Source: Planctomycetaceae bacterium (GTDB lineage: Bacteria > Planctomycetota > Planctomycetia > Planctomycetales > Planctomycetaceae). From it: a DNA stretch of 64,000 nt. Where the stretch lies: contig PBSL01000066.1 in assembly GCA_002726205.1 (NCBI GenBank), positions 1 to 64,000 of the forward strand, in the 5' to 3' direction. The translations under genes and the position numbers were made by a program. The notes below the pieces were generated by a model. That model saw only the letters and a list, made by a program, of their open reading frames with translations. It had not been told where the DNA came from and searched no databases. Position 1 is the first letter of the stretch, and every line of letters starts with the position of its first letter. Shown here piece after piece: positions 1 to 10,934 of this stretch.

Positions 1-45
1 CCCTAAAGCTCCTCAATAGAGGGTCTTGCGTCGTCGGGGCCGGTT

Positions 46-61
46 TGGCACGACGATTGCA
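46..61 (+). promoter_or_regulatory. sigma-54 (RpoN) promoter of the groEL1 operon
   Basis: The site reads TGGCACG, four bases, TTGCA, preceded by T, so it matches every specified base of the -24/-12 consensus YTGGCACG-N4-TTGCW, with exact GG-N10-GC spacing. Transcription would start near base 72, leaving a leader of about 50 bases with a GGGAG ribosome site before the GTG of groEL1. Any activator site would lie mostly before the window start. No CIRCE repeat for HrcA is present. Function is inferred from sequence only. Confidence 0.85.
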
Positions 62-96
62 AACTCCCCGTTGAGTAATTGCATCCTAGAGCCTGA

Positions 97-1851
<1,755 letters not shown>

Positions 1852-1924
1852 GAGCCGTGGTGTTACCGGCCAATAAGCAACAAGAGCAGCTAATACGCTG
1901 AAGAACAACCGGGAGTGAAGAGAG

Positions 1925-2212
1925 ATGAACCTGAATCCGTTGGACGATCGAATCGTTATCGAGCCGCTCAGTGCCGAGGAAACCACCGCGGGTGGGATCG
2001 TGCTGCCTGATGCTGCCCAGGAAAAACCTCAACGCGGTACCGTCGTCGCTGTTGGCCCCGGCAGGCTGCTCGAGAGTGGTGAGCGGGTTGCGGTGGCCGT
2101 TGTCGCTGGCGACGAGGTTCTCTACGGCAAGTTCGGAGGCATGGATATCGAGGTCGACGGTGCCGAGGTCAAGATTCTGCGTGAAAGTGATATCCTCGCC
2201 AAGGTCGTCTGA
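1925..2212 (+). CDS. groES: Co-chaperonin GroES
   Basis: 10 kDa lid of the GroEL chamber (95 aa, normal length). It begins [14 protein letters not shown], carries the mobile-loop region with [11 protein letters not shown] and ends with the typical [17 protein letters not shown]. It starts 73 bases after groEL1 and ends 93 bases before groEL2, so all three are probably one transcript. A GGAGTGAAGAG purine stretch precedes the ATG. The order groEL-groES-groEL, with groES second, differs from the usual groES-groEL and suggests that a groEL was added in front. Confidence 0.97.
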   Translation: MNLNPLDDRIVIEPLSAEETTAGGIVLPDAAQEKPQRGTVVAVGPGRLLESGERVAVAVVAGDEVLYGKFGGMDIEVDGAEVKILRESDILAKVV

Positions 2213-2305
2213 ACGGCCCCGGGACTGCGACGCGAAAACACGAGAAACCCTCATCACGAGATCCTCCCGGGTGATCAGCCCGGGTCATATCAGGAGCCAG
2301 TACCA

Positions 2306-3922
2306 GTGGCCAAGCAACTGCTCTTCGAACACGCGGCCCGCGTCAAGCTGCAAAAGGGTGTTGAACAACTCGCCCACGCTGTCGCCGTGACGATGGGACC
2401 GACCGGTCGCAACGTGATCATCGACAAGAACTTCGGTAACCCGGTCGTGACCAAGGACGGGGTGACCGTGAGCAAGGAGATCGAGCTCGAGGATCCCTAC
2501 GAGCACATGGGAGCCAAGCTGGTCAACGAGGTCGCGACGAAAACCAGCGATATTGCCGGCGATGGAACGACCACCGCCACGGTACTGGCCCGCGCGATTT
2601 TCGAGGAAGGTCTCGGCAGTCTTTCGCTGGGAGCCAACCCGATGACCGTTCGTCGTGGAATCGACAAGGCGGTCGACGTGGCCCTGGGTGAACTGCGGTC
2701 GCTTGCCAAGCCGGTCACCTCCAAGACCGAAATCGAACAGATCGGCACGATCTCGGCCAACAACGATGTCGCCATCGGTAAACTGATTGCCGACGCGATG
2801 GAAAATGTCGGCCGTGACGGTGTGATCACCGTGGAAGAGGGCAAGGGCAGCACGACGTCGCTGGACTTTGCCGAGGGAATGCAGTTCGACAAGGGCTTCA
2901 TCTCGCCCTACTTCGTGACGAATCCCGAGGAAATGAAGGTCGTTCTCGAGGATTGCTACATCCTGATTCACGAGAAGAAGGTCTCCAACCTCCGCGACCT
3001 CGTCCCGATCCTTGAACAGATCTCCCAGACGGGCAAGCCGCTGTTGATCATCGCCGAGGACGTTGATGGCGAGGCTCTGACCGCGCTGGTCGTCAACAAG
3101 CTCCGCAATGTCCTCTCGGTGTGTGCCGTCAAGGCTCCCGGTTTCGGCGACCGTCGCAAGGCCATGCTCGGTGACATTGCCGTGCTGACCGGAGGCACGC
3201 TGCTCTCCGAGGATCTCGGCGTCAAGCTCGAGAACACCGAGATCAGTGCCCTGGGGCATTGCAAGAAGATCGAGGTGACCAAGGACTCCTGCACGCTGAT
3301 CGAGGGAGCCGGCGACGGCGACCAGATCGCCTCGCGGGTCGGGCAGATCAAGACACAGATCGAGAACACCGAGAGTGAATACGATCGCGAGAAGTTCCAG
3401 GAACGGCTGGCGAAGATGACCGGCGGCGTTGCCATCATCTCGGTGGGTGCGGCCACCGAGACCGAGATGAAGCAGACGAAGGCACGGATGGAAGACGCCC
3501 TGCACGCGACCCGCGCGAGTGTCGAGGAAGGGATCCTGCCCGGTGGCGGGGTTGCCCTGTTACGGACGATCGACACGGTCCGCGACGTCAAGGTCAAGGG
3601 CGAAGAGAAGATCGGTGTCGAGATCGTTGCCCGGGCACTCGAGGCGCCGATTCGACAGATCGCCGAGAACTGCGGTGAGGACGGGTCGGTCGTGGCCGAC
3701 GAGGTCCGCCAGAAAAAGGCCAACATCGGCTACGACGTCAACACCGGCGGTTTCGTCGACATGTATGAACAGGGAGTTATCGATCCGGCAAAGGTCGTGA
3801 CCAGTGCCCTGTCGAATGCCGCGTCAATCGCCGGACTGATGCTGACCACCGAGGTCCTGGTCACGCGGACCGACGACCTTGAAGGCGGCGAAAAGCCCAA
3901 GGTCGAAGGAGCGGTTCGCTGA
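2306..3922 (+). CDS. groEL: Chaperonin GroEL, paralogue 2, without GGM tail
   Basis: Second 60 kDa chaperonin (538 aa). It has the ATP-binding segments [14 protein letters not shown] and [13 protein letters not shown] and the PGGGVALLR segment, so ATPase function is likely. The C-terminus stops at about the end of the folded equatorial domain with [10 protein letters not shown] and has no GGM tail, unlike its neighbour; in other bacteria, paralogues lacking the tail tend to be specialised. It starts with GTG after AGGAGCC. A CCCGGG-TGATCAG-CCCGGG inverted repeat lies about 20-40 bases upstream and could form a small stem near the ribosome site. Confidence 0.96.
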   Translation: MAKQLLFEHAARVKLQKGVEQLAHAVAVTMGPTGRNVIIDKNFGNPVVTKDGVTVSKEIELEDPYEHMGAKLVNEVATKTSDIAGDGTTTATVLARAIFEEGLGSLSLGANPMTVRRGIDKAVDVALGELRSLAKPVTSKTEIEQIGTISANNDVAIGKLIADAMENVGRDGVITVEEGKGSTTSLDFAEGMQFDKGFISPYFVTNPEEMKVVLEDCYILIHEKKVSNLRDLVPILEQISQTGKPLLIIAEDVDGEALTALVVNKLRNVLSVCAVKAPGFGDRRKAMLGDIAVLTGGTLLSEDLGVKLENTEISALGHCKKIEVTKDSCTLIEGAGDGDQIASRVGQIKTQIENTESEYDREKFQERLAKMTGGVAIISVGAATETEMKQTKARMEDALHATRASVEEGILPGGGVALLRTIDTVRDVKVKGEEKIGVEIVARALEAPIRQIAENCGEDGSVVADEVRQKKANIGYDVNTGGFVDMYEQGVIDPAKVVTSALSNAASIAGLMLTTEVLVTRTDDLEGGEKPKVEGAVR

Positions 3923-3944
3923 TCGAATCGACTTTCGACAACCG

Positions 3945-3992
3945 ATGAAATGTCCAGCGGGCCACCTCTCTCCACGAGGTGGCTCGTTTCAT
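3945..3992 (+). terminator. Probable transcription terminator after groEL2
   Basis: A perfect 8 bp stem (GCCACCTC / GAGGTGGC, seven-base loop) is flanked by a second complementary pair, ATGAAA and TTTCAT, making a long interrupted hairpin. It lies between the groEL2 stop and dnaJ. There is no clean U-run, only TCGTTTC, so termination efficiency is uncertain. Confidence 0.55.
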
Positions 3993-4040
3993 TGAGACAC
4001 GCGACCCGTTGATCGCTCGCCTTGTCGAGCCCGTCACCTC

Positions 4041-5171
4041 ATGGCCGAAAAACGCGACTACTACGACGTGCTTGGCGTTGCCCGGGATACAGCCACCGAC
4101 GAGATCAAGAAGTCGTACAAGAAGATCGCCCTGAAGAACCACCCCGACCGCAATCCCGATGACGAGGAGGCCGTCGAACGGTTCAAGGAGGCGGCCGAGG
4201 CCTTCGAGGTACTCGGCGACGCGGACAAGCGGCGCCGCTACGACCAGTTCGGCCATGCCGGTTTGCAGGGCGGAGGCCGGCAACCGGGGTCTGGTGATAT
4301 CGGTGACATCTTCAGCATGTTCGGTGACATCTTCGAGGGCTTCGGATTCGGTGACGGGTCGGGACGTCGGCAACGAGCTCAACGAGGAAGCCACCTGCAG
4401 GTCCCGCTGACCATCGAGCTTCCCGATGCCGCCAGGGGATGCTCGCGGACCATCGAGGTACCTCGGCACGAACCCTGCCAGACCTGTGACGGCAGTGGCG
4501 CGCGGCACGGGACCACGCCGGATTCGTGTGACTACTGTGGTGGCCGCGGGCAGGTTGTTCAGTCGCGAGGTTTCGTTCGTGTTCAGACACACTGCCCGGC
4601 CTGCCACGGGGCGGGCGAAATTGTCCGGGAGAAGTGCGACGCCTGCCGGGGTGATGGGAAGGTGCCGCAGACCGTGACATTGGACGTCAGGGTTCCCGCC
4701 GGCATCGACAACGGCATGCGACTGTGCGTGAGGGGAGAAGGGGAACCCGGTGCCCTGGGAGGACCGCGTGGAGACCTCTATGTACAGATCGAGGTTCTCG
4801 ACCATCCGCTGTTTCGCCGCGAAGGAATCCACCTGATCTGCGAGGTACCAATCACCTTCACACAGGCCGCGCTGGGGACCGAGATCGAGATCCCCGTACT
4901 CGAGGGTCGGCATGTACTGACAATCCCGGCCGGAACACAGCCGGGACATGTCTTCCAGATCCGCGGTGGCGGAATGCCCGATCACCGCAATGGACGACCG
5001 GGTGATCTGCTCGTCGAGGTCAACGTCGAAGTTCCTCGCAAGATTCCCGACGAACAGGAAACGCTGCTCAGGCAACTTGCCGAAATGGAACAGGCCAACG
5101 TTTCGTCCCATCGCAGCTCATTCCTCGATACGCTCAAGGAGTGGTTTGCCCCCGGAGAAAATGACGACTGA
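4041..5171 (+). CDS. dnaJ: Chaperone protein DnaJ (Hsp40)
   Basis: Co-chaperone that stimulates the DnaK ATPase and delivers unfolded clients (376 aa, normal length). Residues 1-70 form the J domain with HPDRNPDDEEA, followed by a Gly/Phe region. Four zinc-binding repeats follow: CQTCDGSG, CDYCGGRG, CPACHGAG and CDACRGDG. The C-terminal substrate-binding and dimerisation region completes a type I DnaJ. It is separated from groEL2 by a likely terminator and followed closely by grpE. No dnaK lies in the window. Confidence 0.97.
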   Translation: MAEKRDYYDVLGVARDTATDEIKKSYKKIALKNHPDRNPDDEEAVERFKEAAEAFEVLGDADKRRRYDQFGHAGLQGGGRQPGSGDIGDIFSMFGDIFEGFGFGDGSGRRQRAQRGSHLQVPLTIELPDAARGCSRTIEVPRHEPCQTCDGSGARHGTTPDSCDYCGGRGQVVQSRGFVRVQTHCPACHGAGEIVREKCDACRGDGKVPQTVTLDVRVPAGIDNGMRLCVRGEGEPGALGGPRGDLYVQIEVLDHPLFRREGIHLICEVPITFTQAALGTEIEIPVLEGRHVLTIPAGTQPGHVFQIRGGGMPDHRNGRPGDLLVEVNVEVPRKIPDEQETLLRQLAEMEQANVSSHRSSFLDTLKEWFAPGENDD

Positions 5172-5266
5172 TTCCGCCCGGTCCAGTGAAGAATTTCGGA
5201 CAACGTGGAATAGCATCGAAGCGGCGACAAAACCAGAACACACGCGGACAACCGGGAACGGCTGCC

Positions 5267-5962
5267 ATGAACGAGAATGTCAACGACGATGCCGGCCAGG
5301 GGCCGGATCCCGATGAGAAGCTTCCTCGAGAGGCCGATGCCGAAACCGGCGACCTCGAGGGGGCCGAGAGTGAAGCGGAAGCGGCGGAGGCCGAGGCAAT
5401 CGATGAGGCGTTGGCCGAACTGTCGTTGGATGAGCAGTTGGAGGCGACACGTGGCGAGCGAGACGAGAACTTCGACAAGTGGCAACGTGCATTGGCTGAA
5501 CTCGAGAATTTCCGTCGTCGGGTTCAGCGGGAAAAAGACGAACTGAGGACTTACCAGGCACTGCCACTGGCCCGTGACCTGCTTCCCGGCCTCGACAATC
5601 TCCAGAGAGCGCTTCTGGCGGCCGAGGCGGCCGAGGAGGCCGGGGAACTGGTCGAGGGTGTGAAAATGGTGGCCACGCAGTTCGACAGCATCCTCGCCCA
5701 ACACGGGATTGAACCGATTGCCGCCATCGGCGAACCGTTTGATCCGGCGGTGCACGAGGCGATTCAGCAGCTGCCCAGCGCCGATCACGAACCGATGACG
5801 GTGATCGAGGAGGTGGAACGGGGTTTCCGGCTCGGCGATCGTGTCGTGCGGCCGGCAAAGGTCATCGTCTCGATGGAGCCGCCGGAATTGTCGAAGGACG
5901 CGCAGCCGTCTGAAACCCAGGGCGATCCGGATGGAGAGAATGATGCGAGCAGGGAGAACTGA
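5267..5962 (+). CDS. grpE: Nucleotide exchange factor GrpE
   Basis: Releases ADP from DnaK during the Hsp70 cycle. From this ATG the product is 231 aa: an acidic, low-complexity first 60 residues, a long helix rich in Glu and Arg (ENFDKWQRALAELENFRRR), then the beta domain with GEPFDPAVHEAI and the closing VRPAKVIVS. An in-frame GTG 81 bases upstream would add 27 unlike residues and has no ribosome site, so the ATG is preferred. The stop overlaps the start of the next gene (TGATG), so the two are coupled. Confidence 0.94.
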   Translation: MNENVNDDAGQGPDPDEKLPREADAETGDLEGAESEAEAAEAEAIDEALAELSLDEQLEATRGERDENFDKWQRALAELENFRRRVQREKDELRTYQALPLARDLLPGLDNLQRALLAAEAAEEAGELVEGVKMVATQFDSILAQHGIEPIAAIGEPFDPAVHEAIQQLPSADHEPMTVIEEVERGFRLGDRVVRPAKVIVSMEPPELSKDAQPSETQGDPDGENDASREN

Positions 5963-6303
5963 TGCCGACTTATGACTACGAGTGTCGCGAGTGCGGTCAC
6001 CGCTGGGAGTTGTTCCAGCAGATGAGTGCCAACCCGAAGCGGAAGTGTCCCGAGTGCGGACGATTGCGGGCGCGTCGGCTGATCGGACCGGGTGCCGGGA
6101 TCATCTTCAAGGGCTCGGGCTTCTACCAGACCGACTACCGCAGCCAGGCCTATTCGGATGACGCCAAAGCCGACAAGAAGGCCGAGAAGACCGCCAACGA
6201 GAAGAGCAGCAAGAAATCCGAATCGAAGTCGGATTCGAAGTCCGCCTCCCAATCCGATTCCAGCTCCAGCGGTTCGAGTGATTCGTCGAAATCCGACAAC
6301 TAG
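5962..6303 (+). CDS. FmdB-family zinc ribbon protein
   Basis: Small protein (113 aa) of the FmdB/CxxC_CxxC_SSSS family, whose function is poorly defined (putative regulatory protein). The N-terminus MPTYDYECRECGHRWE and the later KCPECG give the paired CxxC zinc knuckles. The remaining 60 residues are a Lys/Glu then Ser/Asp-rich low-complexity tail starting after the GSGFYQTDYR segment. Its ATG overlaps the grpE stop, and association with grpE/dnaJ suggests a protein-quality role, which is inference. Confidence 0.9.
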   Translation: MPTYDYECRECGHRWELFQQMSANPKRKCPECGRLRARRLIGPGAGIIFKGSGFYQTDYRSQAYSDDAKADKKAEKTANEKSSKKSESKSDSKSASQSDSSSSGSSDSSKSDN

Positions 6304-6360
6304 CCGGCAGATCCCTCGGCGGGCCTGTTGGACAGCTGTTGAGCGGGTATCATCGTCGGT

Positions 6361-8625
6361 ATGGTTTGTCGACTGATTCTCGTTGGACTGCTCGGTACCT
6401 CGCCGTTGTTGGCCGCCAAGCCGACTGTCGCAGAAGACGTGCACTGGGCCTACCGTCGTCCGACCGCGGCGAAACCGCCCGCGCTGTCCGGTGGCCACGA
6501 TTCACGCAATCCGATTGACTGTTTCGTTGTTGAGCGTCTGCGCGACCTGGAGATTGCCCCGTCGCCTGCCGCCGATCGACCGACCCTGATCCGGCGGGTG
6601 ACCCTGGATCTGACCGGCCTGTTGCCCGAGCCGGCCGAGGTCGATCGATTCCTGGCCGATGAGCGACCGGGTGCCTGGGAACGGGTCGTCGACCGCCTGC
6701 TGGCGAGTCCTCACTATGGCGAGCACTGGGCGCGGGAGTGGATGGACCTGTCGCATTATGCCGACAGCGACGGCTACCTGACCGATCAACTGCGACCGGT
6801 CGCCTGGCGTTACCGCCAGTGGCTTGTCAAACAGCTCAACGCCGGCACGCCCTTCGACCTGTTGACCGTGCGGCAGCTTGCCGGAGATCTGGTTCCGAAT
6901 GCCACGATCGCTGACCGGCTCGGAACCGGTTTCCTCCGACAGACACTCAGCAATCGTGAGGGCGGGGCCGACCCCGAGGAATTCCGGGTCAAGCAGATCG
7001 TCGATCGGACCGAAATGCTCGGAGCTGTCTGGTTGGGACTGACGGTCGGTTGTGCACGATGTCACGATCACAAGTACGACAGGTTGAGCCGGGCGGAATT
7101 CTTCGGGCTGTACGCTCTTTTGAATGCCGCCGACGAGGTGAACATCTACGCTCCCCGGGCCGAAGAAGAACGACCGTGGCTCGAGGCGGTCGAGAAATAC
7201 AATCGCCGACGCGACAAGTTGCTGGCACCAATTGCCGGTCCATTGCGGATCTTACAGGATCGCTGGGAGGCACGGTTGCTCGAAGCGGGTGCGCGGCCGG
7301 GGCGCGAGTTTCTCTGGGATCGCCGCTGGGAAGTGCTGGGACTGATCTGGGGAGGGCAACTTGGTGAGGGGCAGTTGGAAGGCCAGGAGATCGTCAAGCG
7401 GGATCGCCAGCTGCGAACTCGGGACGAGCAGGACCGTCTGCTGCTGTATTTTCTGTCGCACGGTTCACTGATCGATCCCGCCAAGTTCAAGCAACTCAAG
7501 CTCGGTGAAGTACAGAGCAAACTCGAGAAACTGCGCACCGAGGTCCCCTGGCCGATCCGGGCCCAGGTGATGCGGCAGGCACGGGTTCCCCGCCAGGCGT
7601 TTCTGCACGAACGGGGAGATTTTCGTGTTCGCGGACCGGCAATCCAGGCCGGTGTTCCCTTCATGCTGCCGCCACTGGCCGGGACTTCTCGCGACCGTCT
7701 TGCCCTGGCCCGTTGGCTGGTTTCCGACAGCCACCCGCTGGTTGCCCGCGTGACGGTCAACCGCATGTGGCAGGCCTTTTTCGGTACCGGGCTGGTGAGA
7801 ACGGTTGACGATTTCGGCGTTCGTGGTGAATTGCCATCTCACCCGGTTCTGCTCGACTGGCTGGCCTCGGAATTTCGCGATCGCGGCTGGTCGATCAAGC
7901 GGATGCACCGGCTGATCGTGACCAGCGGCACGTATCGGCAGTCGTCCAGGCAACGTCCCCGGCTCCAGCGACGGGATTCGGGCAACCGCCTGCTGGCTCG
8001 GCAGCGGGCGCTGCGGTTTTCGGCAGAGGTCGTCCGCGACACCGCCCTGCAGGCCGCGGGCCTGCTCTGCCGGCACCTGGAGGGACCGAGTGTTCGGCCG
8101 CCCCAGCCGGAGAGCGTTACCGGCGAGGCCTACGGGAACGTGTGGACCGAAAGTGTCGGGGTCGACCGCTACCGGCGCGGCCTGTACACGTTCGTGCAGC
8201 GGACGACGCCGTTTGCTCAGGGAACAACCTTCGACGCGCCCAGTCCCGGAAAGACCTGCACCGGTCGCGAACGTTCCAACACGTCGTTGCAGGCCCTGAC
8301 ACTGCTCAACGATCCGGTCTTTTTCGAGTGCGCCCAGGCCCTGGCGGCACGGACGCTGGCCGAGAGTCGTGGTGGTGATGTCGAACGCCTGGACCGGCTG
8401 GTTCGCCGGTGCCTGGCCCGTCGACCCGCCGCCGAGGAATTGCAGCGACTGGCCGTTTACCTGGCGGCGCAGCGGAGGCTGTACTCCGGAAGCGGTGAGG
8501 CGGCCGAGTCGGCCGGGCGGGTGGCCGGCAGCGCTTCCCGATTTGCGGCCCCCGATGAGGCGGCCGCCTGGGTGTCGGTAGCCAGTGTCGTCATGAACCT
8601 CCACGAGTTCATCACGCGGGACTAG
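6361..8625 (+). CDS. DUF1549/DUF1553 exported protein (lacks N-terminal cytochrome domain)
   Basis: Large exported protein (754 aa) of the planctomycete PSD1/DUF1549-DUF1553 family; biochemical function unknown. A short Sec-type signal (LILVGLLGTSPLLAA) is followed almost at once by DUF1549 (LTGLLPEPAEVDRFL, SPHYGEHWAREWMDL) with a conserved GCARCHDHKYD at about residues 230-240, a CxxCH that could hold c-type haem. DUF1553 follows (LVARVTVNRMWQAFFGTGLV, HPVLLDWLASEF). Many relatives begin with a separate PSCyt1 cytochrome domain; this one does not. Four bases separate it from the DUF1501 gene. Confidence 0.9.
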   Translation: MVCRLILVGLLGTSPLLAAKPTVAEDVHWAYRRPTAAKPPALSGGHDSRNPIDCFVVERLRDLEIAPSPAADRPTLIRRVTLDLTGLLPEPAEVDRFLADERPGAWERVVDRLLASPHYGEHWAREWMDLSHYADSDGYLTDQLRPVAWRYRQWLVKQLNAGTPFDLLTVRQLAGDLVPNATIADRLGTGFLRQTLSNREGGADPEEFRVKQIVDRTEMLGAVWLGLTVGCARCHDHKYDRLSRAEFFGLYALLNAADEVNIYAPRAEEERPWLEAVEKYNRRRDKLLAPIAGPLRILQDRWEARLLEAGARPGREFLWDRRWEVLGLIWGGQLGEGQLEGQEIVKRDRQLRTRDEQDRLLLYFLSHGSLIDPAKFKQLKLGEVQSKLEKLRTEVPWPIRAQVMRQARVPRQAFLHERGDFRVRGPAIQAGVPFMLPPLAGTSRDRLALARWLVSDSHPLVARVTVNRMWQAFFGTGLVRTVDDFGVRGELPSHPVLLDWLASEFRDRGWSIKRMHRLIVTSGTYRQSSRQRPRLQRRDSGNRLLARQRALRFSAEVVRDTALQAAGLLCRHLEGPSVRPPQPESVTGEAYGNVWTESVGVDRYRRGLYTFVQRTTPFAQGTTFDAPSPGKTCTGRERSNTSLQALTLLNDPVFFECAQALAARTLAESRGGDVERLDRLVRRCLARRPAAEELQRLAVYLAAQRRLYSGSGEAAESAGRVAGSASRFAAPDEAAAWVSVASVVMNLHEFITRD

Positions 8626-8629
8626 TCGC

Positions 8630-10078
8630 ATGCACCATGATTTCGTTGACCCCGTCGAAGGTTCGTTGCAACGCCGGTTGTTCCTGCAACGCACCGCCTG
8701 CGGCCTGGGCACGATCGCCCTGGGCGATCTGCTGGCCCGTGACAGCCAGTCGGCCGAGAAGAGCATCCGCCCGTTCCGTCCGCTGGCGCCGCACGGGACT
8801 CCCCGGGCCCGGAACGTGATCTTCATTTTCATGGCCGGGGCGCCCAGCCAACTGGATCTCTTCGACCCCAAGCCGGGCATGAAGCGGCTCGACGGCCAAC
8901 CGGTCCCCGCATCGTTTCTGGACGGACTCGAGGATCCTCTGATCAAGGGCAGCGCCCGGGTCTATGCCTCGCCGAGATCCTTTCGCCGCTACGGCGAGTC
9001 GGGGATCGAGTACTCCGACTACGTGTCGCACCTTGGTGGTGTTGCCGACGAAACCTGCGTGGTTCGCAGCGTCTACACCGACGTGGCCAATCATCATCCG
9101 GCGCAGTTGATCATGAACTGCGGGACGAACCGCTGGGGCCATCCTTCCTTCGGGGCGTGGGTGACCTGGGGCCTGGGCAACGCGGCCGACAACATGCCGG
9201 GATTTGTGGTGTTGATGTCAAATTCGGGCCACGGGATCGATGGTGGAGCGTCGCTGTGGTCGAGTGGTTTTCTGCCGTCGATCTATCGCGGGACGACCTT
9301 CCGCAGCAGCGGCGACTCGATCCTGCACCTGGCCAATCCCGAGGGGGTGACGGGTCGGGCCCAGGCGGATCGGTTGCGGGTGATTGCCGACTTGAACCGA
9401 ATTCGGCAGGCACGGACCGGGGACAGCGAGATTGCCGCGAGAATGGCCAGTTACGAACTCGCGTTTCGCATGCAATCGGCCGGTCCCGAGCTTCTGGATT
9501 TCTCGCGAGAATCGGCCTCGACCCACAAGCTCTACGGCCTCGACCAGGACAAGACACGCTGGTTTGGTACCAATTGCCTGCTCGCCCGACGGATGGTCGA
9601 ACGGGGTGTGCGGTTCGTGCAACTGTACCATTCGACCTGGGACGATCATTCGAATCTCAACGCCAATCTCAAGACCAACTGCGACATGACCGACCTGCCG
9701 GCGGCCGGCCTGATTGCCGATCTCAGTCAACGCGGTTTGCTCGACGACACGCTGGTGATCTGGGGCGGGGAATTCGGGCGGACGCCGATGAACGAGGTGC
9801 GTCGTTCTCCAGCGCCCGGCAGCGAGGGTCGCGACCATCACCGGTTCGCCTTTTCGATGCTCTTTTGCGGTGGGGGCATTCGACGGGGCACCGTCGTGGG
9901 CCGGACCGATGAACTGGGCTACCACCCGGTCGAGGATGCCATCCATGTTCACGATATCCAGGCCACGCTGTTGCATTGCCTGGGCTTCGAACATACCCGG
10001 CTGACCTACCGTCACAGCGGCCGCGACTTCCGACTGACCGACGTGGGTGGCGAGGTCGTCGAGTCGATGCTGGCCTGA
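8630..10078 (+). CDS. DUF1501 exported protein (alkaline-phosphatase-like fold)
   Basis: Exported protein (482 aa). It begins with a twin-arginine-like signal, QRRLFLQRTACGLG, then FMAGAPSQLDLFDPKPG, the usual first conserved block. The late block WGGEFGRTPMNE ... GRDHHRFAF carries the acidic and His residues conserved in the family, which is assigned to the alkaline phosphatase/sulfatase superfamily; substrate unknown. It directly follows its DUF1549/DUF1553 partner, the standard planctomycete pairing, so the products probably act together at the cell envelope. Confidence 0.92.
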   Translation: MHHDFVDPVEGSLQRRLFLQRTACGLGTIALGDLLARDSQSAEKSIRPFRPLAPHGTPRARNVIFIFMAGAPSQLDLFDPKPGMKRLDGQPVPASFLDGLEDPLIKGSARVYASPRSFRRYGESGIEYSDYVSHLGGVADETCVVRSVYTDVANHHPAQLIMNCGTNRWGHPSFGAWVTWGLGNAADNMPGFVVLMSNSGHGIDGGASLWSSGFLPSIYRGTTFRSSGDSILHLANPEGVTGRAQADRLRVIADLNRIRQARTGDSEIAARMASYELAFRMQSAGPELLDFSRESASTHKLYGLDQDKTRWFGTNCLLARRMVERGVRFVQLYHSTWDDHSNLNANLKTNCDMTDLPAAGLIADLSQRGLLDDTLVIWGGEFGRTPMNEVRRSPAPGSEGRDHHRFAFSMLFCGGGIRRGTVVGRTDELGYHPVEDAIHVHDIQATLLHCLGFEHTRLTYRHSGRDFRLTDVGGEVVESMLA

Positions 10079-10088
10079 GCCGGTACGG

Positions 10089-10847
10089 TCACATCCCCTT
10101 GCCTGACCAGCCGCCGTCGACGAACAGATCCGTGGCGGTGACGTAGCTGGAGGCGTCGCTGGCCAGGAACAGGCACGGACCGATCAGTTCTTCGGGCTGT
10201 CCCCAGCGGCCGAGCATCGTTTGCGCCGTGCGTTCCGCGCGTCGCTGGGGATCTTCAAAGCTGGCCCGTGTCATGTCGGTCAGGATGTAACCCGGGCAGA
10301 TCGTGTTGACGCGGATGTTGCTCGACGCAAAGTCGCGGGCCATCGCGCGGGAAAGTTGTCTCAGACCCGCCTTGGCCGCCTGGTAGGACGGGTTGTCGGG
10401 CATGCCCAGTGTGCCGGCGATGCTGGCGATCTGGATGATCGATCCGCCCCCACCATCGACCATCGCGTTGGCGGTTTCGCGGGCCACCCGGAAGGCCCCG
10501 GTCAGGTTCACGTCGAGCGTGGTCTGCCAGGTGCTGTCAGCGTAGGGAGGGGCACCCGGCAGGGTCACCGCCGCATTGTTGACCAGCACGTCGATCCGTC
10601 CGAACGCGTCGATGGCACACCCACAGAGTCGCTGTCCCGTGTCGGTCTCGGCCAGGTCGGCACGGAAGGCCCGGGCGCGGTCGCTGCGATATTCTCTGAC
10701 CTGTTCGAGCAGGCTTTCGGAGCGAGCCGAGAGGATCACTCGGGCCCCCTGGTCCAGGAACCCTTCGGCCACCGACCGGCCGATGCCTCGACTGGCCCCG
10801 GTCACCACGACCACTTTCTGCGAGACGTCAAACGGGTTGCTGTTCAT
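10089..10847 (-). CDS. SDR-family NAD(P)-dependent oxidoreductase
   Basis: Short-chain dehydrogenase/reductase (252 aa) with cofactor motif TGASRGIG, NNAAV and the catalytic Ser...Tyr-x3-Lys (IASIAG, then YQAAK). The C-terminal FLASDASSYVTATDLFVDGG is typical of FabG/gluconate 5-dehydrogenase-like classical SDRs. Substrate cannot be read from sequence. An upstream GTG would add seven residues; the ATG giving MNSNPFDV fits the family better, but neither has a clear ribosome site. It converges on the DUF1501 gene, ten bases away. Confidence 0.88.
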   Translation of the reverse strand: MNSNPFDVSQKVVVVTGASRGIGRSVAEGFLDQGARVILSARSESLLEQVREYRSDRARAFRADLAETDTGQRLCGCAIDAFGRIDVLVNNAAVTLPGAPPYADSTWQTTLDVNLTGAFRVARETANAMVDGGGGSIIQIASIAGTLGMPDNPSYQAAKAGLRQLSRAMARDFASSNIRVNTICPGYILTDMTRASFEDPQRRAERTAQTMLGRWGQPEELIGPCLFLASDASSYVTATDLFVDGGWSGKGM

Positions 10848-10934
10848 GAAAATTCTGTCGTGTATCACGGAGGAAATGTCGGGACCAGTCCATCATACGC
10901 CGAGCCTGCTTGACAGTAGAAGCCGGCGGGACGG

